A stretch of 64,000 nucleotides of DNA from Halomonas sp. (lineage in GTDB: Bacteria > Pseudomonadota > Gammaproteobacteria > Pseudomonadales > Halomonadaceae), in assembly GCF_017983445.1 (NCBI RefSeq), contig NZ_JAGOBJ010000011.1, positions 1 to 64,000 of the forward strand. Reading direction: 5' to 3'. The first letter of the stretch is position 1. The number at the start of each line of letters is the position of its first letter. The position numbers and the translations under genes are program-made. The notes beneath the pieces are model-generated. The model was not told the origin of the DNA. It worked only from the letters and a program-made list of their open reading frames with translations, and searched no databases. Positions 8,815 through 16,766 of this stretch are shown here, piece after piece.

Positions 8815-8868
8815 TGCTCTAGGTACTTTATATGCTCCAAGTACTTTAGTTGCTCTAGGTGCGGTAGA
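8815..8868. repeat. Three imperfect 18-bp tandem repeats between divergent yghU and racemase genes
   Basis: Units TGCTCTAGGTACTTTATA (8815-8832), TGCTCCAAGTACTTTAGT (8833-8850) and TGCTCTAGGTGCGGTAGA (8851-8868), followed by a partial TACTTTATG. They lie 62 bp upstream of the yghU start and 94 bp upstream of the racemase start, so they may be regulatory, or simply a short repeat expansion. Confidence 0.6.
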
Positions 8869-8961
8869 TACTTTATGAGGGTAGTAAAAAGCTGGTACAA
8901 GGGGAAAGAGTAATTAGCTGATTAATAAATTAATCCATGGTGCTTCAATAAGGAGAAAAAA

Positions 8962-9657
8962 ATGCAGGTTATTGGTGTGCTGGGAGGAATGAGCTGGGAA
9001 TCAACACAAAGCTATTATCGCGCCTTGAATGAAGGAGTAAAGCAGGCGCTAGGTGGCTTTCACTCTGCCAAGATAGTGCTGGTCAGCGTCGATTTTGCCG
9101 AAATTGAAACCCTCCAACAGCAAGGCGATTGGGATAATGCGGGCGAGATACTGGCGAGTGCTGCGCAAAATATCGAGCGGGCTGGCGCTGATTTTTTACT
9201 CTTGGCAACCAATACGATGCACAAGGTGGCACCGGCCATCGAACAGGCTATCGCTATTCCACTGCTGCATATCGCTGATGCGACCGCTGAACAGTTACGA
9301 AACGATGGAATTACCTGCGTGGGGCTGTTGGGTACGCGCTTTACCATGGAGCAGGATTTTTACAAGGCTCGCTTGCAGGACGTATTCGATATCGAAGTGA
9401 TTGTGCCTGCTGAAGCCGAGCGCGAAACGGTACATCGGATTATCTTCGAAGAACTGTGTCAGGGAAGAATCCATAGCGACTCGCGCGAACGCTATCTTGA
9501 GATTATCGATAGTCTACATAAGCAGGGCGCTCAGGCAGTTATACTGGGGTGTACTGAAATCGCGCTATTGATAGAGCAGGCGCATACTCATGTGCCGCTT
9601 TACGATACCACTGCGCTGCATGCGAGCAGAGCAGTGGAACGTGCGCTTAAAGGCTAG
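8962..9657 (+). CDS. ygeA: Broad-specificity amino-acid racemase of the Asp/Glu racemase family (YgeA-like)
   Basis: PLP-independent racemase, 231 aa. The proton-transfer pair is Thr83 (ATNTMHK) and Cys197 (GCTEI), the same residues and numbering as E. coli YgeA, rather than the Cys/Cys pair of true aspartate racemases. Glycine-rich start GVLGGMSWEST at 5-15. YgeA acts on homoserine, lysine and several other amino acids, so the product could supply D-amino acids for envelope or signalling, or recycle them. AAGGAG precedes the ATG by 7 bp. Convergent with ohr, 27 bp between stop codons. Confidence 0.85.
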   Translation: MQVIGVLGGMSWESTQSYYRALNEGVKQALGGFHSAKIVLVSVDFAEIETLQQQGDWDNAGEILASAAQNIERAGADFLLLATNTMHKVAPAIEQAIAIPLLHIADATAEQLRNDGITCVGLLGTRFTMEQDFYKARLQDVFDIEVIVPAEAERETVHRIIFEELCQGRIHSDSRERYLEIIDSLHKQGAQAVILGCTEIALLIEQAHTHVPLYDTTALHASRAVERALKG

Positions 9658-9684
9658 CCATATCAGAAGCTAACGTTGGAAAAC

Positions 9685-10110
9685 TTAGGCAAGCGTCAGG
9701 GTTACGTCAATGTTGCCACGCGTTGCGTTGGAGTAAGGGCAAACGACATGGGCCTTGTCGACCAGATCCTGGGCAACGCTTTTCTCAAGGCCGGGGAGGC
9801 TGATAGTAAGCTCGACTTCAATACCAAAGCCTGTAGGAATAGCGCCAATCCCCACGCTGCCTTCAATGGCCGTGTCTTGGGGAAGCTTTACTTTTTCCTG
9901 GCTGGCGACATGCTTCAGTGCACCTAAAAAGCAGGCTGAGTAGCCCGCAGCAAACAGCTGTTCCGGGTTAGTGCCTTCACCGCCTGCGCCACCCAGCTCT
10001 TTAGGCGTACTGAGTTTGACATCCAGTGCGCCATCAGACGATTTGGCCTGGCCTTCACGACCACCGGTGACTTTGGCATGGGCACGATAGGCGACGGTTT
10101 CGATAGACAT
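9685..10110 (-). CDS. ohr: Ohr organic hydroperoxide reductase
   Basis: 141-aa OsmC/Ohr-fold peroxidase reducing organic hydroperoxides with a Cys-sulfenic/disulfide cycle. Peroxidatic Cys60 ([10 protein letters not shown]) and resolving Cys124 ([11 protein letters not shown]) sit at canonical Ohr positions, and Arg18 is in place for catalysis. AAGGAAG precedes the ATG. Lies 110 bp downstream of ohrR on the same strand, as in many proteobacteria. Distinct from the OsmC paralogue at 14599-15021. Confidence 0.93.
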   Translation of the reverse strand: MSIETVAYRAHAKVTGGREGQAKSSDGALDVKLSTPKELGGAGGEGTNPEQLFAAGYSACFLGALKHVASQEKVKLPQDTAIEGSVGIGAIPTGFGIEVELTISLPGLEKSVAQDLVDKAHVVCPYSNATRGNIDVTLTLA

Positions 10111-10220
10111 AGCAAGCTTCCTTTTGTGTTGTTGATCAGAATAACTGGATTTAATTTAGTGCAGCTTTATTTTGTGCGCAAGGTAAAATTCAGAAAACAC
10201 TTCTTGAAGTGCGAGAAGGG

Positions 10221-10685
10221 CTAATCAATTTTTTGTAGATTATTGCGCAGCTGTACCAAGTCTTCTTTTAGCTGTGTCAGGGTTTCTACTGATTTTTCAC
10301 TGGCATTGACTACGCAGCTAGGGATGTGACGCGCCTGTTCACGCAATTCACGCCCTTTATCCGTTAAAAACAGCTCAACGATACGCTCATCCTGACGATT
10401 GCGTTGACGAATCAACAGCTGATCACCTTCAAGACGCTTAAGCAACGGCGTCAGCGAGCCTGGGTCGGTCAGCAGACGCTTGCTCAATGTGCCCACTGTG
10501 ATGCCATCTTGCTGCCATAACACCAGCATTGCCAAATATTGCGGATAAGTAAGCCCTAGCTCCTTTAGAAGCGGTTTATAAATTTTTGTCATCGTTAACG
10601 AGGTGGAGTACAGCGCAAAACATAGCTGATGGTCTAGCTCCAACTCGCTGCAAGGTTCTAGTCGACAGGGTTCTAACGAGGGCAT
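10221..10685 (-). CDS. ohrR: OhrR, MarR-family organic peroxide sensor
   Basis: 154-aa winged-helix repressor of ohr. The sensing Cys22 (HQLCFALYS) and a second Cys124 (IPSCVVNA) mark it as the two-cysteine type seen in Xanthomonas OhrR (Cys22/Cys127). The HTH and wing span about 48-105 (TVGTLSKRLLTD, LIRQRNRQDER). The N-terminus has two further cysteines in a repeated LEPC motif at 4-7 and 9-12, which is unusual. GGAG lies 6 bp upstream of the ATG. I did not find a convincing OhrR palindrome in the 110 bp before ohr. Confidence 0.9.
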   Translation of the reverse strand: MPSLEPCRLEPCSELELDHQLCFALYSTSLTMTKIYKPLLKELGLTYPQYLAMLVLWQQDGITVGTLSKRLLTDPGSLTPLLKRLEGDQLLIRQRNRQDERIVELFLTDKGRELREQARHIPSCVVNASEKSVETLTQLKEDLVQLRNNLQKID

Positions 10686-10778
10686 ATCGGCTCCGGGACG
10701 GGATGCGTTGGATTAATGTAGCGCGACCAGCCTTCGCTTACCAGACCTAGACGTTGGTCTTGAGTTGGTGGTTTTATT

Positions 10779-10830
10779 TTGACACGGATAATTTGGGTGG
10801 CTAACCTGCGTGCATTGTGTTACCGGTAAC
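10779..10830 (+). promoter_or_regulatory. gntK promoter with GntR operator
   Basis: TTGACA at 10779-10784 and a weak -10 TAACCT at 10802-10807 are spaced by 17 bp. The perfect palindrome GTTACCGGTAAC lies at 10819-10830, within TGTGTTACCGGTAACATGG, just where transcription would start. This is a classic repressor position. A second palindrome, CCCTATA-CC-TATAGGG, sits at 10882-10897 in the leader and is unexplained. Confidence 0.65.
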
Positions 10831-10960
10831 ATGGCATCATCTGCGTATTATTCAAATATCCACGCGGCTATCTATGAGGCACCCTATACCTATAGGGCAT
10901 CATATAGATTATGGTTTTGTAGTATTGCTGCCCAGCGTGTAAACCCGGAGAGATAAACCA

Positions 10961-11503
10961 ATGGACGCCGCTTCTCATCGTATTTTGGTCATGGGTGTCT
11001 CTGGCTGTGGAAAGTCACATATTGGACAGCAGCTGGCGGCGGCTTTGAATGCCAAGTTCATTGACGGTGATGACTATCATCCGCCTGCGAATGTCGCCAA
11101 AATGGCCAGTGGGACGCCGCTTGATGATGACGACCGTCAGGGCTGGCTCGAGACGCTAGCCGAGCTTTTTGCCGACCATCGCCAGCAGAATGTTAGCGTA
11201 GTGATTGCCTGCTCTGGCTTGAAGCATCGCTATCGTGATTGCTTGCGCCAAGGTGATTCGGCGCTGCGCATTCTGTATCTGGAAGGCGACCAGGCCCTGT
11301 TGCGTGAACGCCTTGAAACCCGTGAGGGACATTTCTTTAAAGGAGAGAATATGCTGGCCAGCCAGCTCGCCGATCTGGAACCACCGGGGGAAAGTGAAGC
11401 CGTCGCTGTATCGATTGCGCTTTCACCGCCTGAGATTGTGAGTCGCTTTACCAGCACGCTTAGTGCGACACTTGATCATTCATCCCGCACACCGTCACTT
11501 TAA
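10961..11503 (+). CDS. gntK: Gluconokinase
   Basis: Cytoplasmic ATP:gluconate 6-kinase feeding 6-phosphogluconate to the Entner-Doudoroff and pentose phosphate routes. 180 aa. P-loop GVSGCGKS at 12-19; family motifs FIDGDDYHP near 34-42, MASGTPLDDDDR near 48-59 and SCGLK-type ACSGLKHRYRD near 85-95. First gene of gntK-gntR, 14 bp before gntR. Acts with the permease and idonate enzymes at 164-3366. Confidence 0.93.
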   Translation: MDAASHRILVMGVSGCGKSHIGQQLAAALNAKFIDGDDYHPPANVAKMASGTPLDDDDRQGWLETLAELFADHRQQNVSVVIACSGLKHRYRDCLRQGDSALRILYLEGDQALLRERLETREGHFFKGENMLASQLADLEPPGESEAVAVSIALSPPEIVSRFTSTLSATLDHSSRTPSL

Positions 11504-11517
11504 AGGCTGGCATCCGT

Positions 11518-12513
11518 TTGAAGAAAAAGCGTCCCACATTACAGGATATTGCTGACAAGGTCGGGGCGACGAAAATGACGGTTAGCCGTTGCCTGCGGGC
11601 CCCAGATACGGTTTCGAAAGGCTTGCGTGAGCGTATCTTCAACGCTGCCGAACAGGTGGGATATATACCCAACCGGGCACCGGATCTGCTTTCGCGCGCC
11701 ACCAGTCATTCGATAGGAGTGCTGGTGCCTTCGCTGACCAATCAGGTATTTGCCGATGTCATTGTAGGGATCGAGGCATACACCGAGCCTGCGGGCTATT
11801 ACCTAATGCTCTCTCACTATGGATATAGCCCTGCCCTTGAGGAGCGCAGCCTTGCTTCCCTGCTTTCCTATAATGTAGATGGCGTGATTCTTTCTGATCA
11901 TAACCACACGCCGCGCAGTCTGCGTATGCTCGAAACGGCAGGCATCCCGGTGGTTGAAATCATGGATACACATCGCCAGCCGTTACAGCAGGCGGTAGGC
12001 TACGATAACGTCAAAGCCGCTTTTGATATGGTGAGCGCAATGATTCGCCAAGGGCGTCGCCAAGTGATTTATCTGGCGGTACGGCTGGACGAGCGAACGC
12101 AGCAGCGCGAACTGGGTTATCGTCAGGCGATGCAAGCCCACGGCCTGATGCCAGTTACGCTGCATAGCACCCAGCGTTCTTCCTATAGCGTCGGGGCAGC
12201 GCTTTTAGAACAGGTCGTGAATAACCACCCTGATACGGATGGCATCTTCTGTACCAATGATGATGTGGCGGTAGGGGCGTATTTTGAATGTCAGCGTCGT
12301 GGCATTGATGTCCCAGGAAAAATGTCTATTGCCGGCTTTCACGGCCACGACATAGGACAGGCAATGAGCCCACGCCTTGCCAGCGTCATTACTCCCCGCC
12401 AAGCTATTGGTGAAGCCGCTGCCAAGGCGCTGCTCGGCAGAATTCAGGGCGAAACATCAACTGTCAACGTCATCGATATGGGATACACCATTGAAACCGG
12501 CGGTACGCTGTAA
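11518..12513 (+). CDS. gntR: GntR, LacI-family repressor of gluconate genes
   Basis: 331 aa, strongly resembling E. coli GntR end to end: MKKKRPTLQDIADKVGATKM at the N-terminus (HTH about 6-26), IPNRAPDLLSRATS as hinge region, VPSLTNQVFADVIVGIE, and GIFCTNDDVAVGAYFECQRR plus FHGHDIGQ in the effector domain. Begins with TTG at 11518 (AAAGG 10 bp upstream). Effector is presumably gluconate. Predicted targets are the operators at 3393-3416 and 10819-10830; the latter makes it autoregulated. Confidence 0.93.
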   Translation: MKKKRPTLQDIADKVGATKMTVSRCLRAPDTVSKGLRERIFNAAEQVGYIPNRAPDLLSRATSHSIGVLVPSLTNQVFADVIVGIEAYTEPAGYYLMLSHYGYSPALEERSLASLLSYNVDGVILSDHNHTPRSLRMLETAGIPVVEIMDTHRQPLQQAVGYDNVKAAFDMVSAMIRQGRRQVIYLAVRLDERTQQRELGYRQAMQAHGLMPVTLHSTQRSSYSVGAALLEQVVNNHPDTDGIFCTNDDVAVGAYFECQRRGIDVPGKMSIAGFHGHDIGQAMSPRLASVITPRQAIGEAAAKALLGRIQGETSTVNVIDMGYTIETGGTL

Positions 12514-12585
12514 GTCCTGGCGCAAGGCTAGCGGTCTGCAGCTTAAATGGCTAAAGTACGATGTTTCGCTTGCATCGAGGCTATC

Positions 12586-13434
12586 GTGAAAGTTACTCAG
12601 CTAAATATCTATCCGGTCAAGTCCTTGAAAGGTATCAGCGTTAACCAAGGCGAGCTACTCTCGAGCGGGCTTACCTGGGATCGTCGCTGGATGCTGGTCG
12701 ACACTCAGCAGCGCTTTGTGACTCAGCGCCAGCTACCTCTTTTGGCTACGGTAGAAGTAGCATTAAACGCCGATGCCCTGGTGCTTTCACATCCCAATGT
12801 TGACCCAATTTCGATACCGCTTGAAAAGCCAAGCGGCAATTTGCGTATCGTCAAGGTGTGGGAGGACCACTGTAAAGCCTGGCCAGAAAGCGAAGAGGTC
12901 TCTCGCTGGTTGGAAGCCGCTCTGGGTGAGTCGGGAAAAGGTCTGAGTCTGGTCCGATTTGCCACCCAGTTTAAGCGCCTGGTAGAAGCGGATTTTCTAG
13001 ACGGCGGCGAAGCCGACACGCATTTTGCCGATGGCTACCCGTTCCTGGTTACGTCAACGGGCTCTTTGAGCGCGCTCAATAGTGCCCTGGAAAAGAACGG
13101 CAGCCAGCCAGTTCCCATGAATCGCTTTCGTCCCAATATCGTAGTGGAAACCGATGAGGCGTGGGCGGAAGACCGCTGGCAATCGCTACAGGAATCCACC
13201 GGCGCATTCGCGTTAACCCTGCGCAAGCCGTGTAAGCGTTGCAAGATCACCACGGTGGATCAGCAAACCGCCCACATCCTTGATCCCGCCGAGCCCCTTA
13301 AAACATTAATTACGCTCAAGACCCAGCCAGCTTTAAAAGGCGGGTATTTCGGGCAAAACGCGACGTTGAGTGCCGGTGCCGGGCAGCTTATTCGTGTGGG
13401 GGATGAATTGACGGCGATGCACCGCGCGGTTTAA
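12586..13434 (+). CDS. MOSC-domain molybdenum-cofactor-binding protein
   Basis: 282 aa. N-terminal MOSC beta-barrel domain (about 1-115: VTQLNIYPVKSLKGI, WDRRWMLVD, FVTQRQLPLLA) and C-terminal MOSC domain with FRPNIVVE near 180 and the conserved Cys in KPCKRCKITTVD near 212, the predicted ligand of the cofactor. Homologues (E. coli YcbX, mARC) reduce N-hydroxylated bases with a partner reductase; no ferredoxin domain is fused here. I use GTG at 12586 because GAGG lies 6 bp upstream; the open frame extends to 12547. The final 47 bp overlap the convergent EamA gene. Confidence 0.85.
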   Translation: MKVTQLNIYPVKSLKGISVNQGELLSSGLTWDRRWMLVDTQQRFVTQRQLPLLATVEVALNADALVLSHPNVDPISIPLEKPSGNLRIVKVWEDHCKAWPESEEVSRWLEAALGESGKGLSLVRFATQFKRLVEADFLDGGEADTHFADGYPFLVTSTGSLSALNSALEKNGSQPVPMNRFRPNIVVETDEAWAEDRWQSLQESTGAFALTLRKPCKRCKITTVDQQTAHILDPAEPLKTLITLKTQPALKGGYFGQNATLSAGAGQLIRVGDELTAMHRAV

Positions 13435-14293
13435 AGCGTATCAGCTGAGTGGCGACCGCCGTGCCCAGCAGGGTAATGATCATTCCTGCTATAACCTGCA
13501 GGCTAAGCGTCTCCTCAAGTAGCCAATAGCTCCATAGCAGCGCGCTTATCGGCACTAAAAACGTTACGGTTGACGTGGCTGTTGCGCCTGCGCTGGCTAA
13601 CAGGCCGAAGTAGAGAAGGAAGGCCAGCGCTGTGCTGAATACTGCCAACGCCAGCGCATTACCCCAGGCAAGCGTGCTGATCGGCTCGTCAGGCCAAAGT
13701 AGAATGCCGGGAATCAAAAGTACCAGAGCCGACATGGCGCTGCTGCCAGCGGCCAGAACCCGGGGCGGCAAATGGCTCAAGCGCGTTTTTGAGTAGTTGC
13801 TTGCAATGCCGTAGCAAAACGTTGCGCCAATCACCGCTAGAATAAACCAGCCGTCACCGCCTATCCCGAAATCCAGGCGGTTGGCGGAAAGAACGTATAC
13901 CCCGATCAGCGCCAGCGCAAGCCCTAGATATTGCGGGCGTTGAACCGGCGTTGCAAAAAACAGCGCGCCTAGCAGGGCGGTAAAAATGGGCGTGGTGGCA
14001 TTCAGTAATGAAGTGAATCCTGCTTCCAGGCGCACGGTCGCCAAGGCTAAAAGTGAAAAGGGTAAAACATGATTCACTATGCCCAGCAATAACAAAGGCC
14101 CTTTGTGCAGCCAGATTAGCCGCAGGTAGTGCATGTTCAGCAGTAAAGGGATCAGCAATAGTGCCCCAACGCCCATGCGGACCAGTATCAAAGGAATAGC
14201 GCCAAACTCCGGCGATGCGACGCGCATGAAAATAAACGACAACCCCCAAAGCGACGAGAGCACTGCCAGGCGTAGCGCATCAGCTGATGACAT
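13388..14293 (-). CDS. EamA/DMT-family transporter
   Basis: Inner-membrane protein of 301 codons with ten predicted hydrophobic helices in two EamA repeats (SLWGLSFIFMRVASPEFG near 12-29; second repeat from about residue 150). The EamA superfamily exports metabolites or amino acids; the substrate cannot be told from sequence. Start at 14293 preferred over 14368 because AAGGA lies 6-7 bp upstream and the protein then begins directly before helix 1. Its 3' end overlaps the MOSC gene on the other strand. Confidence 0.85.
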   Translation of the reverse strand: MSSADALRLAVLSSLWGLSFIFMRVASPEFGAIPLILVRMGVGALLLIPLLLNMHYLRLIWLHKGPLLLLGIVNHVLPFSLLALATVRLEAGFTSLLNATTPIFTALLGALFFATPVQRPQYLGLALALIGVYVLSANRLDFGIGGDGWFILAVIGATFCYGIASNYSKTRLSHLPPRVLAAGSSAMSALVLLIPGILLWPDEPISTLAWGNALALAVFSTALAFLLYFGLLASAGATATSTVTFLVPISALLWSYWLLEETLSLQVIAGMIITLLGTAVATQLIRFKPRGASPSIHPPHE

Positions 14294-14598
14294 GGCGAAT
14301 CCTTGTGATGGACCTGTATGGAGTAAAGGCTTAGTGTTCCACTCACGGTCGCGACGAGTGGTCAGCAAGTCGTGTGGACATGAATAATCGGCTTAGCAGC
14401 CTTTGGCCTAGTTGATCAGCCTAAGTGGGTTCACGCGGCGGGGGAAGCGACTTACAAGACCGGGTTCGGCAGTGCGCCAAAAATCAGCTACGCTAAACAG
14501 GGTTGCCAGTTCGCTTTAGGTGATTGGCGCTGTGACTAACCGGCTGATCAGGTAATGATTAGTCCGGTTTATCGTTATTTATGCACAAGGAGTTTTTC
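14294..14598. other. Intergenic region between EamA gene and osmC
   Basis: 305 bp holding the divergent upstream regions. An open stretch of about 50 codons ending at the TAA of 14536-14538 was seen but has no start codon or recognisable match. No clear promoter or operator identified. Confidence 0.4.
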
Positions 14599-15021
14599 AT
14601 GGATCGTAAAGCTAGCGCACGTTGGGAAGGTGGACTGAAGGATGGCAAAGGCACCGTTTCAACCGAAAGTGGCGTTCTCAATGCTAACTACTCCTTCAAA
14701 AAGCGTTTTGAAGACGAAAAAGGCACCAACCCGGAAGAGCTGATTGGAGCAGCTCACGCCAGCTGTTTTTCAATGGCGCTTTCCATGATTCTTGGTGATC
14801 AGGGATATACAGCGAATGCAATCGAAACCAGCGCAAACGTTACCTTAAAGCAAGATTCTGAAGGCTTCAGTATTTCTAAAATTCATTTGGATGTCGTTGC
14901 TGATATTGACGGCGCTGATGAGGCAAGCTTTAAAGAAGCGGCAGAGAAAGCGAAAGCAAACTGCCCAGTGTCAAAAGTATTGAATGCTGACATTAGTATG
15001 ACGGCTAAATTAAAAGGCTAA
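14599..15021 (+). CDS. osmC: OsmC family peroxiredoxin
   Basis: 140 aa osmotically inducible, OsmC-subfamily hydroperoxide reductase. Cysteines of the active pair are in AAHASCFSMALS (about residue 55) and AKANCPVSKVL (about 121). Subfamily features include RWEGGLKDGKG near the start. ATG at 14599 preferred over 14581 because AAGGAG lies 6-7 bp upstream. Single gene closed by a strong terminator. In salt-loving bacteria OsmC commonly responds to osmotic and stationary-phase stress (known of the family). Confidence 0.9.
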   Translation: MDRKASARWEGGLKDGKGTVSTESGVLNANYSFKKRFEDEKGTNPEELIGAAHASCFSMALSMILGDQGYTANAIETSANVTLKQDSEGFSISKIHLDVVADIDGADEASFKEAAEKAKANCPVSKVLNADISMTAKLKG

Positions 15022-15035
15022 CGTGTTTTGATATC

Positions 15036-15067
15036 AAAACGCCCTTCTTTAAAGAGGGGCGTTTTTT
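15036..15067 (+). terminator. osmC terminator
   Basis: Fifteen-base complementary arms (AAAACGCCCTTCTTT with AAAGAGGGGCGTTTT, one G-T pair) around a tight turn, ending in six T residues, 15 bp after the stop codon. Confidence 0.9.
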
Positions 15068-15156
15068 ATGTGCCCTATTATTTATATGCTCTATGAATGA
15101 ATAGTTTTATTAATGGGTGAAAACCTTAATCGATAGATATAAAAAACAATAGACAT

Positions 15157-15186
15157 AAAAAAGCCCCGGCATAGGCCAGGGCTTTT
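15157..15186 (-). terminator. Terminator of the PRC-barrel gene
   Basis: GC-rich hairpin (AAAAGCCCCGGC with GGCCAGGGCTTTT, one mismatch) followed on the minus strand by a U-run from the A-tract at 15157-15162, about 20 bp beyond the gene's stop codon. Confidence 0.85.
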
Positions 15187-15205
15187 ATGAACTAACAATA
15201 ACGGA

Positions 15206-15658
15206 TTAGTTATTGTTGGCTTCGAGGTTGTCGCCTGCATCGCGATCAAACTCTTCAGCTTCTTCAAGAGCTTCTTGTGATGCACTTACGCGAATTTCGT
15301 ATTCGTCGTTATCAGCATTTTGTGTCAGTTCGAGTGAATCCCACTCGATGGCTACATCTTTTTCGCCCATACCAAGGAAGCCGCCGACGCCGACAATTAC
15401 AGCTTCAATCTGGCCATCTTCATTGATAATGAGGTCGTTGATGGTGCCGATGTTTTCATCGTCTTCAACGCTGCTTTGAACATTGTTACCCGTCAGGGAA
15501 TCAGAGTAGAAAGTGCCTGCTGGTGCGGTAGTCATGTAAGTCGCTTCAGCAGTTGAAGTGGCAGTAGCGGTGTTTTCTTCAGCGCTTGCGGTACCAGCTG
15601 CCAGCATGAAGGCTGGAACCATTAAAGTACCAATAAATGCGGATTTGATCATTTTCAT
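15206..15658 (-). CDS. Secreted PRC-barrel domain protein
   Basis: 150 aa, very acidic. N-terminal signal peptide (MKMIKSAFIG then a hydrophobic stretch, predicted cleavage after TASA). A low-complexity Thr/Ala linker follows and then a PRC-barrel (about 48-115: YSDSLTGNNVQSS, IGTINDLIINEDG, VIVGVGGFLGMGEKDVAI). Such periplasmic PRC-barrel proteins are common in Halomonas and rhizobia, with no defined function; salt or envelope stress is a guess. ATG at 15658 chosen because AAGGAG is 9-10 bp upstream; the GTG at 15676 would place the SD inside the gene. Confidence 0.8.
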   Translation of the reverse strand: MKMIKSAFIGTLMVPAFMLAAGTASAEENTATATSTAEATYMTTAPAGTFYSDSLTGNNVQSSVEDDENIGTINDLIINEDGQIEAVIVGVGGFLGMGEKDVAIEWDSLELTQNADNDEYEIRVSASQEALEEAEEFDRDAGDNLEANNN

Positions 15659-16097
15659 TGCTCTTGCTCCTTGCACTTGTATGAAGGCGTAACGTTTCTA
15701 CGTTGGTGCCTCAATCAATTAATAGTGGCTGTTAATTCATGAATGACATTGGACTAAACCAATATGACGCTTCTCTGTGATAAAGGATCACTCCCTGAAG
15801 CTTGCATTCCTGCGTAACATCCTTATTACGTTTTCAGCCAACTATTACTCCTGAAATAAAATTGCGAATCGCTACGGGGATAGTTATCGCTGCCAAGCGC
15901 CTCACTGCGCTAAGACACTTATTACTGTAGACGCTATGGCCAGCATTTCAATGATTTTGTTAAAAACTTTTGTTAAGGCTTCTATAAATATCAAACGACA
16001 AGCGTTTAAACGGGATGATTAAGCAGAGGAGTAAAACAGCAATCAATACGGTGAGGGCAGTGCTTGGCGAAGATTCACCGGGCACTGTAACCGGTGA
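15659..16097. other. Intergenic region upstream of the PRC-barrel gene
   Basis: 439 bp without an ORF I can support. It contains two TTGTTAA heptamers exactly 13 bp apart (15957-15963 and 15970-15976), the motif and period also found at 7409-7441. The rest is A+T-rich and probably carries the PRC-barrel promoter. Confidence 0.5.
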
Positions 16098-16766
16098 TTA
16101 GCGGGCTGGGTCCAGCACTCCTCCGAGCGAAGCATTGCGCCTGAACCAGCCGGCAATACTCGATCTTGGGTGATGGGTCGGTAACACTTCATGAGGAATC
16201 GTCTCTGATAAGAAGCACGCGAAGGTTCCTGCTTCAGGAATCACGCGAGCCACTTCCTGGCTGGGATCGTCGGGGTGGTAAATAACCATTTCTCCACCGC
16301 CATCACTTGGCCAGTGAGGGTTTAAATAGCCTACGGTCGAAATGACGCGATTAGCGCGGCCTCGAAAGCTATCCAGGTGACGCTGATAAAAAGCGCCCGG
16401 TGGGTAGTGAGCGAAATGGGCTTCATACTCAAATAGCCCTAGAAACAGCGCCTGATTGAGTAGCTGCTGAAGCTCACTCATAGCATTCAGGTAGTGGCGT
16501 TGAGCTTCACTTTCACGATCAAGCCAGCGAATGGCATCGCCACGAATATCCTTACGCAGATGATGCTGTTGGCCACGCCCAACGCCTGCTTCCTCAAGCG
16601 CATCATGCTCCGCCATATGTGAAAGCTCGCGGTGTAAAGCCTGACAAAGTTCCAGGTTGATGACGTTCTGGCTCACGTACCAGCCTTGTTCTACCAGTGC
16701 ATCCACGATCGCCCCTTGAGCGGCGGGTGGGAACACCGGTGATGCGGTCGCGTTAAAAGGCATCAT
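16098..16766 (-). CDS. 2OG-Fe(II) oxygenase, prolyl-4-hydroxylase-like
   Basis: 222-aa dioxygenase. Iron ligands are visible as HLD (QRHLDSFRG near 129-137) and a distal His (IPHEVLPTHHPRSSI near 190), with an Arg (HPRSSIAGWFRR) to bind the 2-oxoglutarate carboxylate. Proteins of this type resemble bacterial PiuC/P4H enzymes; a candidate substrate is a protein proline or a small molecule. Its first four bases overlap the stop of the upstream Nudix gene (ATGA), so the two are co-translated. Confidence 0.8.
   Translation of the reverse strand: MMPFNATASPVFPPAAQGAIVDALVEQGWYVSQNVINLELCQALHRELSHMAEHDALEEAGVGRGQQHHLRKDIRGDAIRWLDRESEAQRHYLNAMSELQQLLNQALFLGLFEYEAHFAHYPPGAFYQRHLDSFRGRANRVISTVGYLNPHWPSDGGGEMVIYHPDDPSQEVARVIPEAGTFACFLSETIPHEVLPTHHPRSSIAGWFRRNASLGGVLDPAR

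Noticed and set aside
14381-14538. Open frame of about 50 codons before osmC
   Set aside because: No start codon in frame after a preceding stop, no SD and no recognised relative; length is within chance for this base composition.
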